From positions 444,284,687 to 444,348,686 of the forward strand of contig JAUMIR010000001.1 in NCBI GenBank assembly GCA_030847615.1: DNA of 64,000 bases. Direction: 5' to 3'. The stretch comes from Gambelia wislizenii. Taxonomy: Eukaryota; Chordata; Lepidosauria; Squamata; Crotaphytidae. This document shows positions 10,340-23,312 of this stretch, piece after piece; the stretch's first letter is position 1; every line of letters begins with the position of its first letter. Position numbers and translations under genes: made by a program. The notes under the pieces are model-generated. The model ran no database searches and had not been told where the DNA came from. It worked only from the letters and a program-made list of their open reading frames with translations.

Positions 10340-11832
10340 ATCCAACATTTCATTTTTGGACAAGGTTCTGGAGTGGGTGATGGACTCCCAGGCCCAGGGG
10401 TTTCTGGATGAAACAGATTATCTAGATCCATTTCAATCTGGCTTCAGGCCTGGTTATGGGATGGAGACAGCTTTGGACGCCTTGGTGGATGACATATGCA
10501 GGGAACTGGACAGGGGGAGTGTGTCCCTGTTGATTCTTCTGGACCTCTCAGTGGCTTTTGATACCATTGACCATGGTATCCTTCTGAGCCGCCTCTCTGG
10601 GATGAGACTTGGGGGCACTATGCAGTGCTTCTGGTCCTTCTTGGAGAAAAGAACTCAGAAAGTGGTGCTGGGGGATTCCTGATTGATGCCCTGGCCAATA
10701 GTCTGTGGGGTCCCTCAGGGTTCAGTTTGGTCCCCATTCTGTTCAATATCTACATGAAACTACTGGGAGAGGTCATCCAGAGTTTTGGGGTGTACTGATG
10801 ATACCCAACTCTATTTCTTATTTCCATCTGATTCCAAGGAAGCTGTCTTGGTACTGAACCAATGTCTGTTGTCAGTAATGGATTGGATGAGAGCAAATAA
10901 ATTGAAACTTAATCCAGACAAGACAGAGGTGCTCCTGGTCAGTCAAAAGATAGATCAGGGAATAGGGACTCAGCCTGTGCTGGATGGGGTTACACTCCCC
11001 CTGAAATCTCAGGCTCACAGCTTGGGTGTGCTCCTAGACTCAACTCTGAGCCTGGATGCCCAGGTCTCAGCAGTGGCCAGGAGTACATTTGCACAGTTAA
11101 AACTAGTGCACCAGCTGCGTCCATTCCTTGAGATGTCACATCTGGCACAGTGACACATGTCTTGGTTACATCCCGTTTGGACTACTGTAATGCACTCTAT
11201 GTGGGGCTGCCTTTGGAAACTGTTTGGCAACTTCAGTGGGTCCAGAATGCTGTGGCCAGAATGCTGACCGGAGCTACTTATAGGGATCATATAACCCCTG
11301 TGTTAAAACAGCTTCACTGGCTACCGGTTCATTTCTGAGCACAATTCAAAGTGCTGGTCATGACCTATAAAGCCCTATAATGCTTGGATCCAAACTATTT
11401 GAAAGACCGTATCTCCCAATACAAACCTGCCAGAATTTTAAGATCTTCAGGGAAAGGCTTTCTCTTGATCCCGCCATCATCCCAGGCTCACTTGGTAAGG
11501 ACACAAGAGAGAGCCTTCTCAGTGGCTATTCCCACCCTCTGGAACACCCTCCCTTGGGAGGCTAGGCTGGCCCCCTCCCTGCTTTCCTTTCACCAGCAGG
11601 CAAAAACATTTTTATTTCAGCAAGCTTTTAATTTGTAGCTTGCTGAAATTGGGGTGTGCTTTTATGTGTTTCCATTGTTTTAACTTGTATATGTTTTTAA
11701 AAATATTTTTAATTGTTACTTTTAATTATTTTTAATTGTCTTATTTTTTATTTGTTTTTTATGTTGTAAACCGTCTAGGGAGTGCTTTGGCACCAATAGG
11801 CAGTATAGAAATTCAATAATAAATAAATAAAG
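10340..11832 (+). mobile_element. L2-type LINE, 3' half
   Basis: Frames in order carry F-Q-S-G-F-R-P-G-Y-G-M-E-T-A-L, then L-D-L-S-V-A-F-D-T-I-D-H, G-V-P-Q-G-S, a damaged T-D-D-T-Q-L-Y, then W-M-R-A-N-K-L-K-L-N-P-D-K-T-E. The end carries R-L-D-Y-C-N-A-L-Y-V-G-L-P and W-L-P-V-H-F. The tail AAACCGTCTAGGGAGTGC ... GGCAGTATAGAAATTCAATA then (AATA)n is typical of L2. Frameshifts separate at least three frames; it is inactive. Confidence 0.9.
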
Positions 11833-12423
11833 AATACAAATGAGTTTTTTCTCTAGTGATACCCTCTTAGTGAAACACATTAATTTCTGAGTTCTGCGTT
11901 CAAACATTTTAACAGATCTTGAATTGCTTCAGAAAGGAAGAGGATTCAGAACATTCAAACCTAAACAGTGAGCTACTAGAGCAGTAGCTGTGTCCAGAAG
12001 TGGTTATCTCGAACTGCAGTTACAATGTGAGAGACTACTCTGGCCCTAGTGATCAATGGCAGGTGGCATGGACATAGCAGAGTGAAACAAGCAGTGGTTG
12101 GAATGGAAAAACTACAACTTGATTTGTTATAGCTGATGGTGTCTGACTCAGCAAGGGGCATAAATCTGGCCACTGGGTGACCCTCCTGCCAACTGATCTA
12201 CCGGACTGCTTGCTGGAGGAAACCTAAAATGGCTGATGTGGGATCCCACATGGGCGAAATCCCCTGTCACCTGGGGTGAAGCAAGTCCCATGGTCTCTGA
12301 GCTGGCCACGTCCCTGGAAGCCTCCCCCCAGGATCCCCAACCCACCTTGAATTCCAGCTTTGGGGAAAGGGTGGGGAATAAATAAATCAATACAGTACAG
12401 CCGGGGATGGTAGTCATGTAGTC
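11833..12423. other. No gene; possible LINE/SINE tail at 12330-12390
   Basis: The piece AAGGGTGGGGAATAAATAAA (about 12366-12386) looks like a reptile LINE/SINE 3' end. Nothing else recognised. Confidence 0.4.
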
Positions 12424-12426
12424 CCA

Positions 12427-13024
12427 GGACTTTATCACACAAGCCTTTTAAAGCAGAATTAAAACTGGATAATAATGTCTTTGGCGATACTTATCACATG
12501 ACATTGGCTCCAAATCATTGCCGCTGTGCCTCCAAAATGTGGTTAAAGTGTCCCATGCCGTTGATGGGGAACACCCATCAATAAGCTCGCAATTGCACTG
12601 CTTTGCTATGAATCCTCAGGTGAGATAAATTTCTCCAGTTGCAGTCCTGAGATTGGGCAGTTACGTGGTCTCGGTTTCCCACCCCCTCCTGCTATCTCCA
12701 AACAGGCTGCTTTTCTCCCTCCCCCCCCCACTTTCTTTTCTTTTCTTTTTTCTTTGTTTCACTAAATTGCATTGCTATAATTGCCAAATTGCATTACAAC
12801 TAAAAATAAAAATAAAAAATCATGTTAGGCATGCTGGGTAGGGCAATAGGGAGGGAAGGGTTAAGGGAGAGTCTGGAAGAGAGCTGAGGGACCTTAAGTG
12901 GCTGAAACAGCCCCAGGTGCACTATTGAAAGGATGTGCAATACTGAGTGCTGCCAAACTGCTTTCTATCCATTCACTTTTGCAAATGCGATTACAGTGAC
13001 AACAGGGCTCGTGTGATAATGTCC
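12427..13024. mobile_element. Harbinger-like MITE, copy 1
   Basis: The terminal inverted repeats are GGACTTTATCACACAAGCC and, reversed from the right, GGACATTATCACACGAGCC. A 3-base target duplication CCA lies at 12424-12426 and 13025-13027. The same termini bound the element at 58948-59653. 598 bases, no transposase. Confidence 0.85.
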
Positions 13025-13027
13025 CCA

Positions 13028-14391
13028 CTCTCCCCCAAAATCCCATGCCCAAATCACCAAAGTTTTAAGAAAATGAGTCAGCACAAACAAATGAAATCAA
13101 TCTATTGAACAGTAACCTTGGACAATATACAACACCAAAGTAAGGGAAAGGAGATGGGGAAAAGCTCAGAGCTCAAATACCAAATGCATGCCAAAGGAAC
13201 AGTTTTATCCTCAAACTGTTGTCTGATGAACATGGCAGACTTCTGATATCAACATCTGCCAGAGGAAGTCCACCTCCAGCCAGCCCTGATTGAGTGCAGT
13301 TCCTGCCTGCATACAAAATCCCATGCTGGCATGCTAATGTCAAATGAATCCCTGATGCAGTCCAGCACCACCCATGGGATGCAATTGGTATTCCCAGCTG
13401 AGTCTGGGAGCCCTAGCTTCCTGAAAACTTAATTCCTGGTATATTATTTTGGCACCAATGCAGAGACTTTCACTTCCACCTCTGGCCAAATGTAAAAGAG
13501 GATAACCTTTCATACTTGTAAAAAAAAAGAGGGCTTCTTTTTGTCATACAAAAAAACCCCCAAGCTACCTACGAGATTGGCTGAAATATTCCCCATTCGA
13601 CTCCATCTTTAAAGATTAAGGAACCCAGTTTCTTTTCCAAGTGGACATCACTTCTTTTACCTCAAATTATTCTGTCATTTATCTGTCTTCTTCCCTCTTC
13701 AGGCAGATTTTTCTAACCCATTTATTATAAAGTGGTTGGTCTCTTTGTCGATACACTGCTTAATAGGGCCGGTGTGAATCTTGGCTATAGAGGAGGAAGC
13801 CATTTTGTCTCAGTTCCACCTTGGCAGCCATGCTGGGTTGGAACTCAGCCATAACTCTTATTTCATCTGTTAGCTTGGAGTATGGGCAGGGCAAGCAAGG
13901 AATTTAGGTAGCATTTTGATTTTGTCCTATCTGTGGCACTGCACATAGATGTCACAATCTAAACTCTGGCAATTTGTAAGATTGAAATTACACTGGCCTG
14001 AAACAGGAAATCTTTTAGATTATGGGTCATAGCAGCAGTTCTGAAGTCACCACTATTTCCTGATGCACTTTCAAATGATCCATGAGATATTGTGAAAATA
14101 ACAAAGGAAAAACAATGAAGAACCAGTAGTTTCCTGGAAGTTTCCTTTCATATTGATCGTATATCAGTGAAAAGTGTAACTTGGCTCTTCAATAGTACAA
14201 CTGGCTGCTGTGGAAGCTCCAAGGAATGGTACAATAATGGAAGGAATCAAGTATGTATCAGGTAGGAGTGTTCTCCCAATTTTTTTTTAAAAAAAGTACA
14301 ATTAGAAAACACTGTGTGCCACAAAGACCAATGTACTGAAACCTGTGTTCAGTATACCAGCATTTAAGAATTACTGTGCTATACAAGTTGA
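13028..14391. other. No gene or recognisable repeat
   Basis: AT-rich intergenic DNA with short chance frames only. Confidence 0.5.
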
Positions 14392-14393
14392 AT

Positions 14394-14611
14394 CTCCCTG
14401 GTCCGAAATGCTTGGGACCAGAGGTATTTTGGAATATTTTGGATTTCGGAATACTTGCATATACATAATGAGATATCTTGGAGATTAAACCCAAGTCTAA
14501 ACATGAAATTCATTTATGTTTCATAGACATCTTATATACATAGCCTGAAGGTAATTTTAGACACTTCTGGATTTTGGATTTCAGAATTCTGGATAAGGGA
14601 GACTCAATCTG
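14394..14611. mobile_element. Tigger/pogo-like MITE
   Basis: The terminal repeats CAAGTTGAATCTCCCT and (reversed) CAGATTGAGTCTCCCT are flanked by TA on both sides (14392-14393, 14612-14613), the target duplication of Tc1/mariner-type elements. Subterminal GGTCCGAAATGCTTGGGACC and GATTTCAGAATTCTGGATAA resemble vertebrate Tigger-related MITEs. 218 bases. Confidence 0.85.
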
Positions 14612-14730
14612 TAATACTTACATCCTCTCTTCCTTTCTATTGAACGTGTCCCAGTAACACATGTTATACTTTCCCCCACATATACCTATTCTACTTCTTA
14701 AATAAAATCAAAACTTAGATTTTCCTTCTT

Positions 14731-16803
14731 TTTTTTCGGGCTGTGAGGCCGTGTTCTGGAATAGTTTCTTTCTGATGTTTCACCTGCATCTGTGGCTGGC
14801 ATCTTCAGAGAATGGTTGAGTAGGAGTGTATGGAGTTTATATATTGTGAACCCCTGTTGGGGAGTATATGTAAATTTGTGTAATTGAATTATTAGTTTCT
14901 GGGTATAGAAATGCAAAGCTCATTAGTGTCTGCTTGGCTAATGGTTGGTTGATGGGCCATTTATCGCCTGGAAATCCCCTTGTCCTTAGGTAGAATTCCT
15001 TTGTACGTGTTGGGTTTTTATTCTATTGTTTATTAAAACAGGGAACCAGATTTTGTTTACTTTTAGGGTTTCTTCTTTCCTGTTGAAGTTGTCCAGGTGT
15101 TTGTGGATTTCAATAGCTTCTCTGTGCATTCTGACATGATAGTTGTTGGCCTGGTCCAGAATTTCTGTGTTTTTAGATAACATTTTGTGTCCAGGTTGGT
15201 TTGTAACATGTTCTGCTACTGCTGATTTTTCTGGTTGGCCCAGTCTGCAGTGTCTCTCAAGCTCCTTGATTCGTACACTGAGTTTAGTGGTCCCTATGTA
15301 AACTTGTCCACAGCTGCATGGTATGCAGTAAACTCCTGCAGCTGTTAGAGGGTCTCTTTTGTCCTTCACTGGGCGAAGCATTTCTTGAATTTTCTTGGTT
15401 GGTCTGTAGATTGTTTGGAGGTTGTGTTTCCTCATCAGTTTTCCTATTCTGTCTGTGACTCCTTTGATGTATGGTAAAAATACCTTCCCTTTGGGTGGCT
15501 GTTTTTCTTCTTCATTCCTGTGTTTTTTTTCTGGGTCTGGCTGCTCTTGTGATGTCTGATCTGGAGTAACCATTAGCCTGTAGGGCCCAGTTTAAGTGCC
15601 TCAGTTCATCCTCCAGGTAGTGGGGTTCGCAGATCTTTTTTGCATGGTCTACCAATGTTTTTATTGTGCTTTTTTTTTGTCCTGGGTGATGATTGGAATT
15701 CTTGTATAGGTATCTGTCCATGTGTAGGGGTTTTCTGTATACCTTGTGGCCTAACTGTTGGTTTGATTTGTGGATGACTAGAACATCCAAGAATGGCAAT
15801 GTTCCTTTTCTTTTTCCATTGTGAATTTGACATTTGGGTGGATGCTGTTCAGGTGGTTCAGGAATGAGACCAAATCTTCTTCTCCGTGGTTCCAAATGGT
15901 GAAAGTGACATCCACATATTGGAACCATGTTGTGGGCTTTTGTGGTGCTGTTTCCAGGGCTTGCTTTTCAAAATGTTCCATGTAAAAGTTTGCTATCACG
16001 GGGCTCAGGGGGCTGCTCATGGCTACCTCATCTATCTGTTCGTAGAATTCGTTATCCCACTGGAAGTAGCTTGTGGAGAGGCAATGTTTGAACAAGGCTG
16101 TGATGTCCTCAGGAAATATTTGTTGTATGAGTGCCATGGTGTCCATTATGGGGACTTTGGTGAACAAGGAGACAACATCAAAACTGATCAGTCTGTCTCC
16201 AGGTTTCAGTTCGATGTTGTTGATTTTTTCTATGAAGTGAGCTGAGTCTCTGATATAGTGAGGAGTTTGTCCTATGTGGGTTTGTAATTGTGTGGCCAAA
16301 AACTTGGCCAAGTCATATGTGGGGGATCCCATGGTGCTCACTATGGGTCGGAGTGGAATGCAATCCTTGTGGATCTTGGAAAGTCCATTTAGTCTTGGTG
16401 GAAGAGCCTCTGATCTGCATAGATTCTGGTGTATGATTGGCTGAATTGATGAGTTCTTGATCAAGGCATTTGTTTTTCTGGTGATTTTGTTGGTCAGGTC
16501 TTGCTTGAGTTTTCTCTACGTTGCAGGGTCCAAGAGTTCCCTTATTTTTTGTCTGTATTTTTCTGTTTTCATGATTACTGTGGCATTGCCTTTGTCTGCT
16601 GGAAGAATAATGATTTCTGGGTCTGCATTGAGATCCTTGATGGCTTTTCTTTCTTTTATGGTTATGTTGCTGGGTGGTGGTTTTGCCTTCCTCAGGATCC
16701 TAGCTGTTTCTCCTCTTATCTCTTCTGCCTCTTCCTCCGGGAGACGGTAGAGGGCAGATTCAACATGGGCGATGATGTCTTCAACTGGGATTCTGGTGTT
16801 GGT
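14731..16803 (-). mobile_element. Penelope-like retroelement (RT plus GIY-YIG), inactive
   Basis: On the minus strand, a frame at 16464-15778 encodes a Penelope-type reverse transcriptase: L-S-K-I-H-K, R-P-I-V-S, then D-V-V-S-L-F-T-K-V-P, then S-P-L-S-P-V-I-A-N-F-Y-M. The catalytic block reads Y-V-D-V instead of Y-V-D-D (codon at 15907-15909). A later frame (15573-14986) carries a GIY-YIG endonuclease: G-V-Y-C-I-P-C-S-C-G-Q-V-Y-I-G, about residues 80-94. The terminal noncoding segment at 14731-14985 is repeated at 20.8, 30.3 and 44.6 kb. Frameshifts split the protein. The 5' limit near 16803 is approximate. Confidence 0.93.
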
Positions 16804-16924
16804 AAATCAAAACAAAACAAATGCTGAAAAATGTGATCAGGTTATTGCAATAATCACAGTAATCAGGGGGTATGGGCATTAATAGTTTTTCTTCTGTGCA
16901 ATTTTCCCCCCTATCTACCTAGGC

Positions 16925-17808
16925 CAGCATTTCTCAACCGGGGTTCCCCAGAACCCCACGGTTCCCCCAGAGATCGCCAGAGGTTCTGTGAGAAAATAGT
17001 AATAAATCACGGAGAAGTGGTGAGCTGAAAAGGTTTATTTCTCCCCTCCACAACAGAGAAAGCCGGGGAGGAATGAGTGTGTGTGTGAATGTTTTCACCC
17101 CAACAGAGCCTGCAAAAGTGCCTGTTATGGGTCAAGGGGGGGAGGGGAAGATATTTATGTACCAAATACCTTGCCCTCCCTCCCAGCTTTTGATGTGTTA
17201 ATGAAGCTCCTCATGTCGGCCTGGCAGCTAAAAGGGAGGAGGTAAGGAATGAGTGTGTGTGTGGTTGAGTTTGCTTCCTGCAAGCAGCCAGAACTGTTTG
17301 CCAGAACTGAGGACAAAAGGGGATGCTAGTTTGCATAAAACTGGTTTAAAGGTACAAATGCAAAATGATGGTTTTTCACATTAATAATGTTATCATAATA
17401 AATATATTTGTTTTTCATCAAATATATTTGTATTAGTCTTTTTGGGGTATTTTCATACAACATTTTTCAGGTTTTAATAATGTTTCACAATAAATATATT
17501 TGTTTTTCATTTAATTTACTTTTATTATAGATTACCTTTTTTGGCATTTTCATAGGATATTTTGACTGTATTTTAATGTACACTATAAATACTTCTCTGC
17601 CAGTATGCTGTTTCAGGCCTGTTACTTTCAAAAATCAAATATGTATTGATAGCAATGTGGACTATAATAAGCATCTAAGTTTTTCACCATTGTTTCTGTA
17701 ATTTTTTTAAAAAGGGAAGGTGTAGGTATAAATTTTTAGGTAGGGGTTCCCCGAGACCTGAAAATTATTTCAAGTGTTCATCTAGGATACAAAGGCTGAG
17801 AAAGGCTG
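16925..17808. mobile_element. hAT-type DNA transposon with perfect 8-base target duplication
   Basis: The duplication ACCTAGGC occupies 16917-16924 and 17809-17816. The terminal repeats are CAGCATTTCTCAACCGGGGT and (reversed) CAGCCTTTCTCAGCC. 884 bases and AT-rich inside, with no transposase frame, so it is non-autonomous or internally deleted. The structure is unambiguous. Confidence 0.95.
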
Positions 17809-17816
17809 ACCTAGGC

Positions 17817-20790
17817 ACTGTGGGATAATGTTAATGGGAAGTATTGCTACTTCATTAAGAGCCAATACTGTTTAAAAATTATCTGAAACCACTGCAAAAA
17901 TTAGGCTGAAAGATGAATCAACGTTCAGATAGAACCCAGTTCCAATGATCTTCTTTGTCTATTATTAGAGTAGCAGTCTTGCCTTTGAAACAGTAATTAG
18001 CTGGATAAAAATTAATAAAATAAATCTGAATATAGGAAAGAAAAAGAACATCTAAGGGTCTGCAGTCTATAAAACCTCGTGATTGCAAGGGAGACCTGTT
18101 TTGCTCAGGGCTGTATTCCCTTTAAAACAACAATTTAGCAGTTAGGCCTGACCATGAATACTGTACATTATTCCCTCTTGATTACCAGGAGGTAATAGAC
18201 AGACAGACAGATAGATGGGTGATACAACATGTATCCTGTAGAGCAGAGATTCCTGCAGCAGAAGCTCAGAGTTGCATTCTGAAGGTCTAGGGATGTAGGA
18301 AGAGAAACTTAAACAATTTGGGGTTTTTTTGGGGTGATATTTATATGAAATAATTCCCCTACAGGGATAGGAGTTGTGAGTTTAAACCAATAGTTCTTGG
18401 AGGTTCCCAGGCTGAAACGAAGGGTACTCCAGAAGAGTTGACAATTGTAATGACCGATACTTTTAGAATTGAATAGGAAACAGGCAAGGTCTTTTGTCAG
18501 AAGGGAGCAAGAGAGGAAACTTCCATTTCACAAGCAATAAGGGTCTCTTGCTATCACTGAGTAGATTAGTGATTGACTCACCTTCAGGTGTTGAGTCTTA
18601 CTTGAGCGTATTTGTTTTGGGAATTTTCCTTGGCCTTGCATGAATCCCACCTTGGTGTTAGGGGGGTTCCTGGTTTACCACGTGGATGGCCACCTTAGCC
18701 AAATTATTAAATATAGTCAATTATTTGATATTCCATGATGGGGACTATCAGGGTAGTTAACATTGTGTTAAAAATTACACTGAAAAAGTATGTAATACAC
18801 AAGAGATAAAGAAAACATTTAAAAATGTGGCCTCCCCTTAAAAAAGTCTTTGGCAGCAATCAATTAACAGTCAAAGCTGACTAAATATAAAGGTCTTTGC
18901 TTACCAGCAGAAGAAGACAAGGGACAACATAGGCTTCCATGGGAAGGAATTCCACACTCTGAGAGCAGCCTCCAAGGAGGCCCCCTTTCGTGTCCTCACA
19001 AAACATGTACCTTTTTTTCTACTTTAATCTGCAGGAGACATTATTTGTGCACAGACCCTCTTTCTATACAATTTCTGGTGCTGCAAGTCGAGGCCACTGC
19101 TTCATAAAAGTGTGCTTTGATCCAAATCATTCTAAAATAAAAGCATGCTTCTCTTGAGCGTCTTCTCATGATATAAATATAAAATCAGAAATGGAGAAAG
19201 TGAAAGTGTTAAAACAGAATGAAATATAAATGGCATTTCCAGTTTAGACTAGAATTCCAGTCTAAAGATACAATGATTACATTTTGGGATGACCAGTTCA
19301 AGAAAAGAGCTTTGGTCCTTTCTTCAAAATAAACCATCCATGGAAGCATCTAATCTAAACCCAAGAACCACAAAGAAGCTCAGAAATGGTAAACTTGAAG
19401 CAAATTACTTGATGTATGACATTCTACAAACATAATCATTTTCTGTATGGGCTGCGGCAGTACTCAATTCTCCAAATGTTGCTGCAGTTTTCTATTGTGC
19501 TCTTCAAAGGGCAGATTCTGTCTGCTTTCACTTGACTGTCTCTTCATCAGCGAGGATTCAATATCTTTGTACATACATATGTCTAGTGCTTCCAAACTAG
19601 GTTCTGCAAAACACACATTGGAAATACATTTGACTTTTAACTTGCTGTTGCTTACCATTCACAGTCACAAAATATGAAACAATTTTGACAGCAAAGAGAT
19701 CTTCTTAAATGCTATTTCTGTATTTTATTTGGAAAGGGAAATTTAGCCTTCATGCTGTGATTATTGCCCAAACTCTTCAAAAATATGTCAAGCAGCCTAG
19801 TGAACATGAATTTGATTATTGAACAACTCTGTGGCTTTATTCTTCCTCCTTCTCTTCCCTCGCCTGAGCATAAACTTACATGTTTTTATAACCCTCTTCC
19901 AATCAGGCCGCAGCTGGATCCATATCAGCAAAGTAATTCAGCTCCAGTTTGCAGTATTTTGCCCAGATTTCACTCCATTAACATCACACTGGCTTTTAAT
20001 AATCCGGGCTCAACTTACATTGATAACCACACAGTTCCCCCACCCAAATTCAAATCAAAAGTACAAAATGGTGTCTTGTCCATGTGTTCACTGAATCAGA
20101 TTATTTTTGGGCCACACCAACACAGCAGCTGAGTTTTATTTCCCTTCCCAGCATGCATATCCATTATCAACCAATAGCCTTTCTTGGTTTTCTGTCATTG
20201 TAACCACCCACCTGCACTCCATTTGGATGGTTCCTTTACTGGTTCCCTCACCTGGGAAAATTAAATGCCTCCTCTCAGTTTATGCCACCACATTTAAAGT
20301 TCCCTACATGATCTTCCCTCAAGTTTAACAGGATTAAAAAAAAAACCCTACTGTTGCTTTTGATGGGCAAACTGGATTTTAACACCCCACCCTTGTGACA
20401 CCCCATTTTTACTTTTTTTTCTTATGAGGGAGGCTTCCCATTTAACCTCCCTCCTCATGCTTGCAGGACTAGAAGCAAGCAAGGGAGGTAATCTTGTGTG
20501 GTAGGAATGATCAGGTGATCACCTGGTCAGGTATCCCTCCCCAACCAGAAGTGCCCTCCAAGCAACCTCACCCCTACATTCTACCATGAACCCATCTCAC
20601 AGAGCTGGGCACACATTTAAAGAAGTTGGGAAAAGTCTGATTTTCCTAGAAACTGGAGATTAAAGAGGGTTTTTAAAAAATATGCATTAAAGCCCTCAGT
20701 TTTCCAAACGAACTGATTTCACTTCGAAACCAGGAAAACATGTGCTCTGACAAGACCAGGATCAAAGTAAGGTCAAATTAGGTTTTCTGT
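17817..20790. other. Intergenic DNA, mostly unassigned
   Basis: A TAATTAGC homeodomain site is at 17994-18001. A short GACA/GATA run lies at 18197-18217. Sequence at about 18940-19050 (GGAAGGAATTCCACACTCTG, then CCTCCAAGGAGGCCCCC) resembles a common reptile interspersed repeat. Frames at 19.4-20.3 kb (up to 122 codons) show no known motif. Confidence 0.45.
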
Positions 20791-20799
20791 GGGTTTTTT

Positions 20800-21090
20800 T
20801 CTCCGGGCTGTGAGGCCGTGTTCTGGAAGTGTTTATTTCTGACGTTTCGCCTGCATCTGTGGCTGGCATCTTCAGAGAATGGCTGGGTAGGCGTGGGGTG
20901 GGGGTTATATACTGTGAGCCCCTGTTGGAGGGGATATGTAAATTTGTGTATTTGAACGGCTAGTTTCTGGGTGGAGATATGTAAGGAGGATTAGTGTCTG
21001 TTTGGCTAATGGTCCATTGTCTGCTGGAAATCCCCTTGTCCCTGGTGGAGTTCATTTTCATGTGTTGAGTTTTGATTTTAGTGTTTTTCA
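20800..21090 (-). mobile_element. Penelope-like element terminal fragment
   Basis: It starts GGGCTGTGAGGCCGTGTTCT and continues through GCATCTGTGGCTGGCATCTT CAGAGAATGG, TATATACTGTGAGCCCCTGT and GGAAATCCCCTTGTCC. This parallels the noncoding end of the element at 14731-15000. No coding part is present. Confidence 0.9.
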
Positions 21091-22630
21091 GGACAAGCCA
21101 TGCAGGCACATAACCTCCATTACTCAGATGACCTAATCCAAATATGGTATTAAGATCCTCTAGACTACTTCTTTTCAAGGCTTTAATCCTCTATGCAAAA
21201 GGCACTCCAACTGAAGTGGCTTAGGAGTACTTGGTGGCTATGTCAACTAGGAGTCTGTTCCAGGATGGATCAAGGGCAACACATATTGTTGCTCACACTC
21301 TTAATCTAGTCTTTTGTTCCAATTAGGCTGTGGGTCCTCCTTGTGACTATTGTCCCTTTAACATGGTCATACCATTGGCAAAGATTGGCCTTTTGACTGT
21401 TACTGATGTCTGCAGAGTGATGGGCCCACTAAGAGGACCCAACCCTGGAAGCTTATGGACCCAAATGGTTTTGCATTATTTGGCTGACTAATCCACTTAT
21501 TCTGCTGAAGCCCTAATGCACTCCTCCTGAAACAAGAAGTTGGCTCCAGCAACAGAAACATCAGCTCCTTTACTCTTATTACACGGAGAACTACAGACTA
21601 GTTTCTCATCTTCCATTCTTGGCTAAGGTGATTAAGTGGGCAGTGGATAAGAAACCTCAGTGCACTTCTATTATCCAGATCCATTTGTCGTTCTTTTTAA
21701 TTTTGCAAAAATCATATAAAGGGGGAGGCAGAACATTTTTAAAAATGGGACAACAAAAACAACAACAACAAGATCAATAATAGACTTTATCAGACACAAA
21801 ACACACTAATGTTCCTGTCCCACTATTAGCAAACCTGTTCCGGTCCCTGCACAATAACCCAAAATATCAGACTTGCATCCGGCAGCATTAAGAAGCAGCC
21901 CAGGCATGAACGGAACACAAACAGAGCTCCATTCACTTCCTCGTTAGAGATCTTGCTGATTCTCATGAGAAGATGCAAGCGCAACAAATTCAAAAACTAA
22001 AGAAAAATAAAAACAGAAAAAGTTTACACAAGCACAGAAACACACCTTAAAAAGTACAAGTAATCCGGGGAGATTAATAAAAAGAGTGTTGCCTACCTGG
22101 TTTTCACGATCTCACCCAGAAGTGTTCTGGTCGGACCGGCCATTGACACTGCATTCATGTGAGTACAATGGTGTGAGGTTTCAAATGTCGGCAATGCCGG
22201 CACTAAAGCGCCACGGGGAATCAATTGATGGCTTGAGCCATCAATAAAAAAGTACAGGTTTTGGCCAGTACATAAACGTGAAAGGGCAATGTTGTCTGGT
22301 ATGCATGCCCTTTCACGTTTATGTGGTCTCGTTATGATGCTGTATTTGGTGCATCCATACAAAGTTAACATCTATATGCCATGTACTATAATGCTAAAAG
22401 GTCTGTGAGATCCTCAGTTAACTGAATGTGTCTTTCCAATGCTGCAATACAAGTCTTTAAGCCATGAAAATGGTACAGAGAATCCATTTCTGGAGGCCAG
22501 TACTTAATGTCCAGAAGCAGGTAGATATTTTAAAAGCACACGGACACCTGCAAATCAAAAAGATTGCTCCAAAACCATCAGTTTAGGTGGATTTGGGGCT
22601 AAATTATTTTAGTCAGATTGCACTGACTAA
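21091..22630. other. Intergenic DNA with a short perfect hairpin
   Basis: No gene recognised. The 22.1-22.35 kb part is richer in CpG. It contains the 19-base perfect arms ACATAAACGTGAAAGGGCA (22270-22288) and their complement (22306-22324) with a 17-base loop, plus TGATGGCTTGAGCCATCA (about 22225). It could be the core of an unrecognised MITE. Confidence 0.5.
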
Positions 22631-22853
22631 AGATGCATCAACACTGTAGAAATAATGTAGTTTGACACCAGTTTAACTGCCATGACTCCATCCTATAGAA
22701 TCCTGGGATATACAGTAGTTTTGTGAGGCACAGCACTCTTTGGCAGAGAAGGCTAAATACCTTGTAAAACTACAAATCCAAGATTCCATAGGATGGAGCC
22801 ACAGCACTTAAAATTGTGTCAAACTGCATTATTTCTACAGTGTAAATGCACCC
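22631..22853. mobile_element. Palindromic MITE, copy B
   Basis: The ends GATGCATCAACACTGTAGAA and (reversed) GGTGCATTTACACTGTAGAA, with the shared self-complementary interior (TTGACACC, CCATGACTCCATCCTA, AATCCTGGGA), match copies A and C. Confidence 0.88.
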
Positions 22854-23164
22854 CAAGACTAGTTTGGACTGATTTGTGAAATATGCTCCTTCCTTGAAAA
22901 GAGGAGCATTGTGAGGTATGCCCTGGTAACTTTTTGATGTCAGTATTGCAAGCCCTTCTACATGGGGCTCTCCCTGAAAACAGTTCAGAAACTTGACTTG
23001 CTACGTAATTCATATAACTATTTTTCATGAGGCAAAGTTGCTAGAAAACCAGCATGATACAATTGTTTGAGTGGTGAACAAAGACTCTGTGAGACCAGGT
23101 TCAAATCCCTGCCTGCGTCTTGAAAACGTACTTGGTGAAGGCCATGACAAACTTCCTTTGAATG

Positions 23165-23300
23165 AATACAGTAGGCCTGCCATATCTGGGGGCTCACAAT
23201 CCATGGATTCAACCCATTACAGATTCAAATGTACACAATACATTTGAACCCACAGTGGGAAACATGCCAGTCAGCTGTCCACTTCTGCCTTCAAGGTGAC
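23165..23300. mobile_element. Tigger/MER2-like DNA transposon remnant
   Basis: TACAGTAGGCCTGCCATATC, then ATCCATGGATTCAACCCA, resembles the terminal region of Tigger-group elements (TA then CAGTAGGCC). A short dyad TTCAAATGT/ACATTTGAA lies within. The other end was not found. Confidence 0.5.
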
Positions 23301-23312
23301 AGGATTTTTTTT

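Noticed and set aside
19764..20328. Overlapping 73-122 codon frames as a gene
   Set aside because: Three overlapping frames with random-looking composition and no homologous motif recognised.
20512..20525. 14-base palindrome CAGGTGATCACCTG as a regulatory site
   Set aside because: Two E-box-like halves, but a single short palindrome in 64 kb is not unusual and nothing around it supports function.
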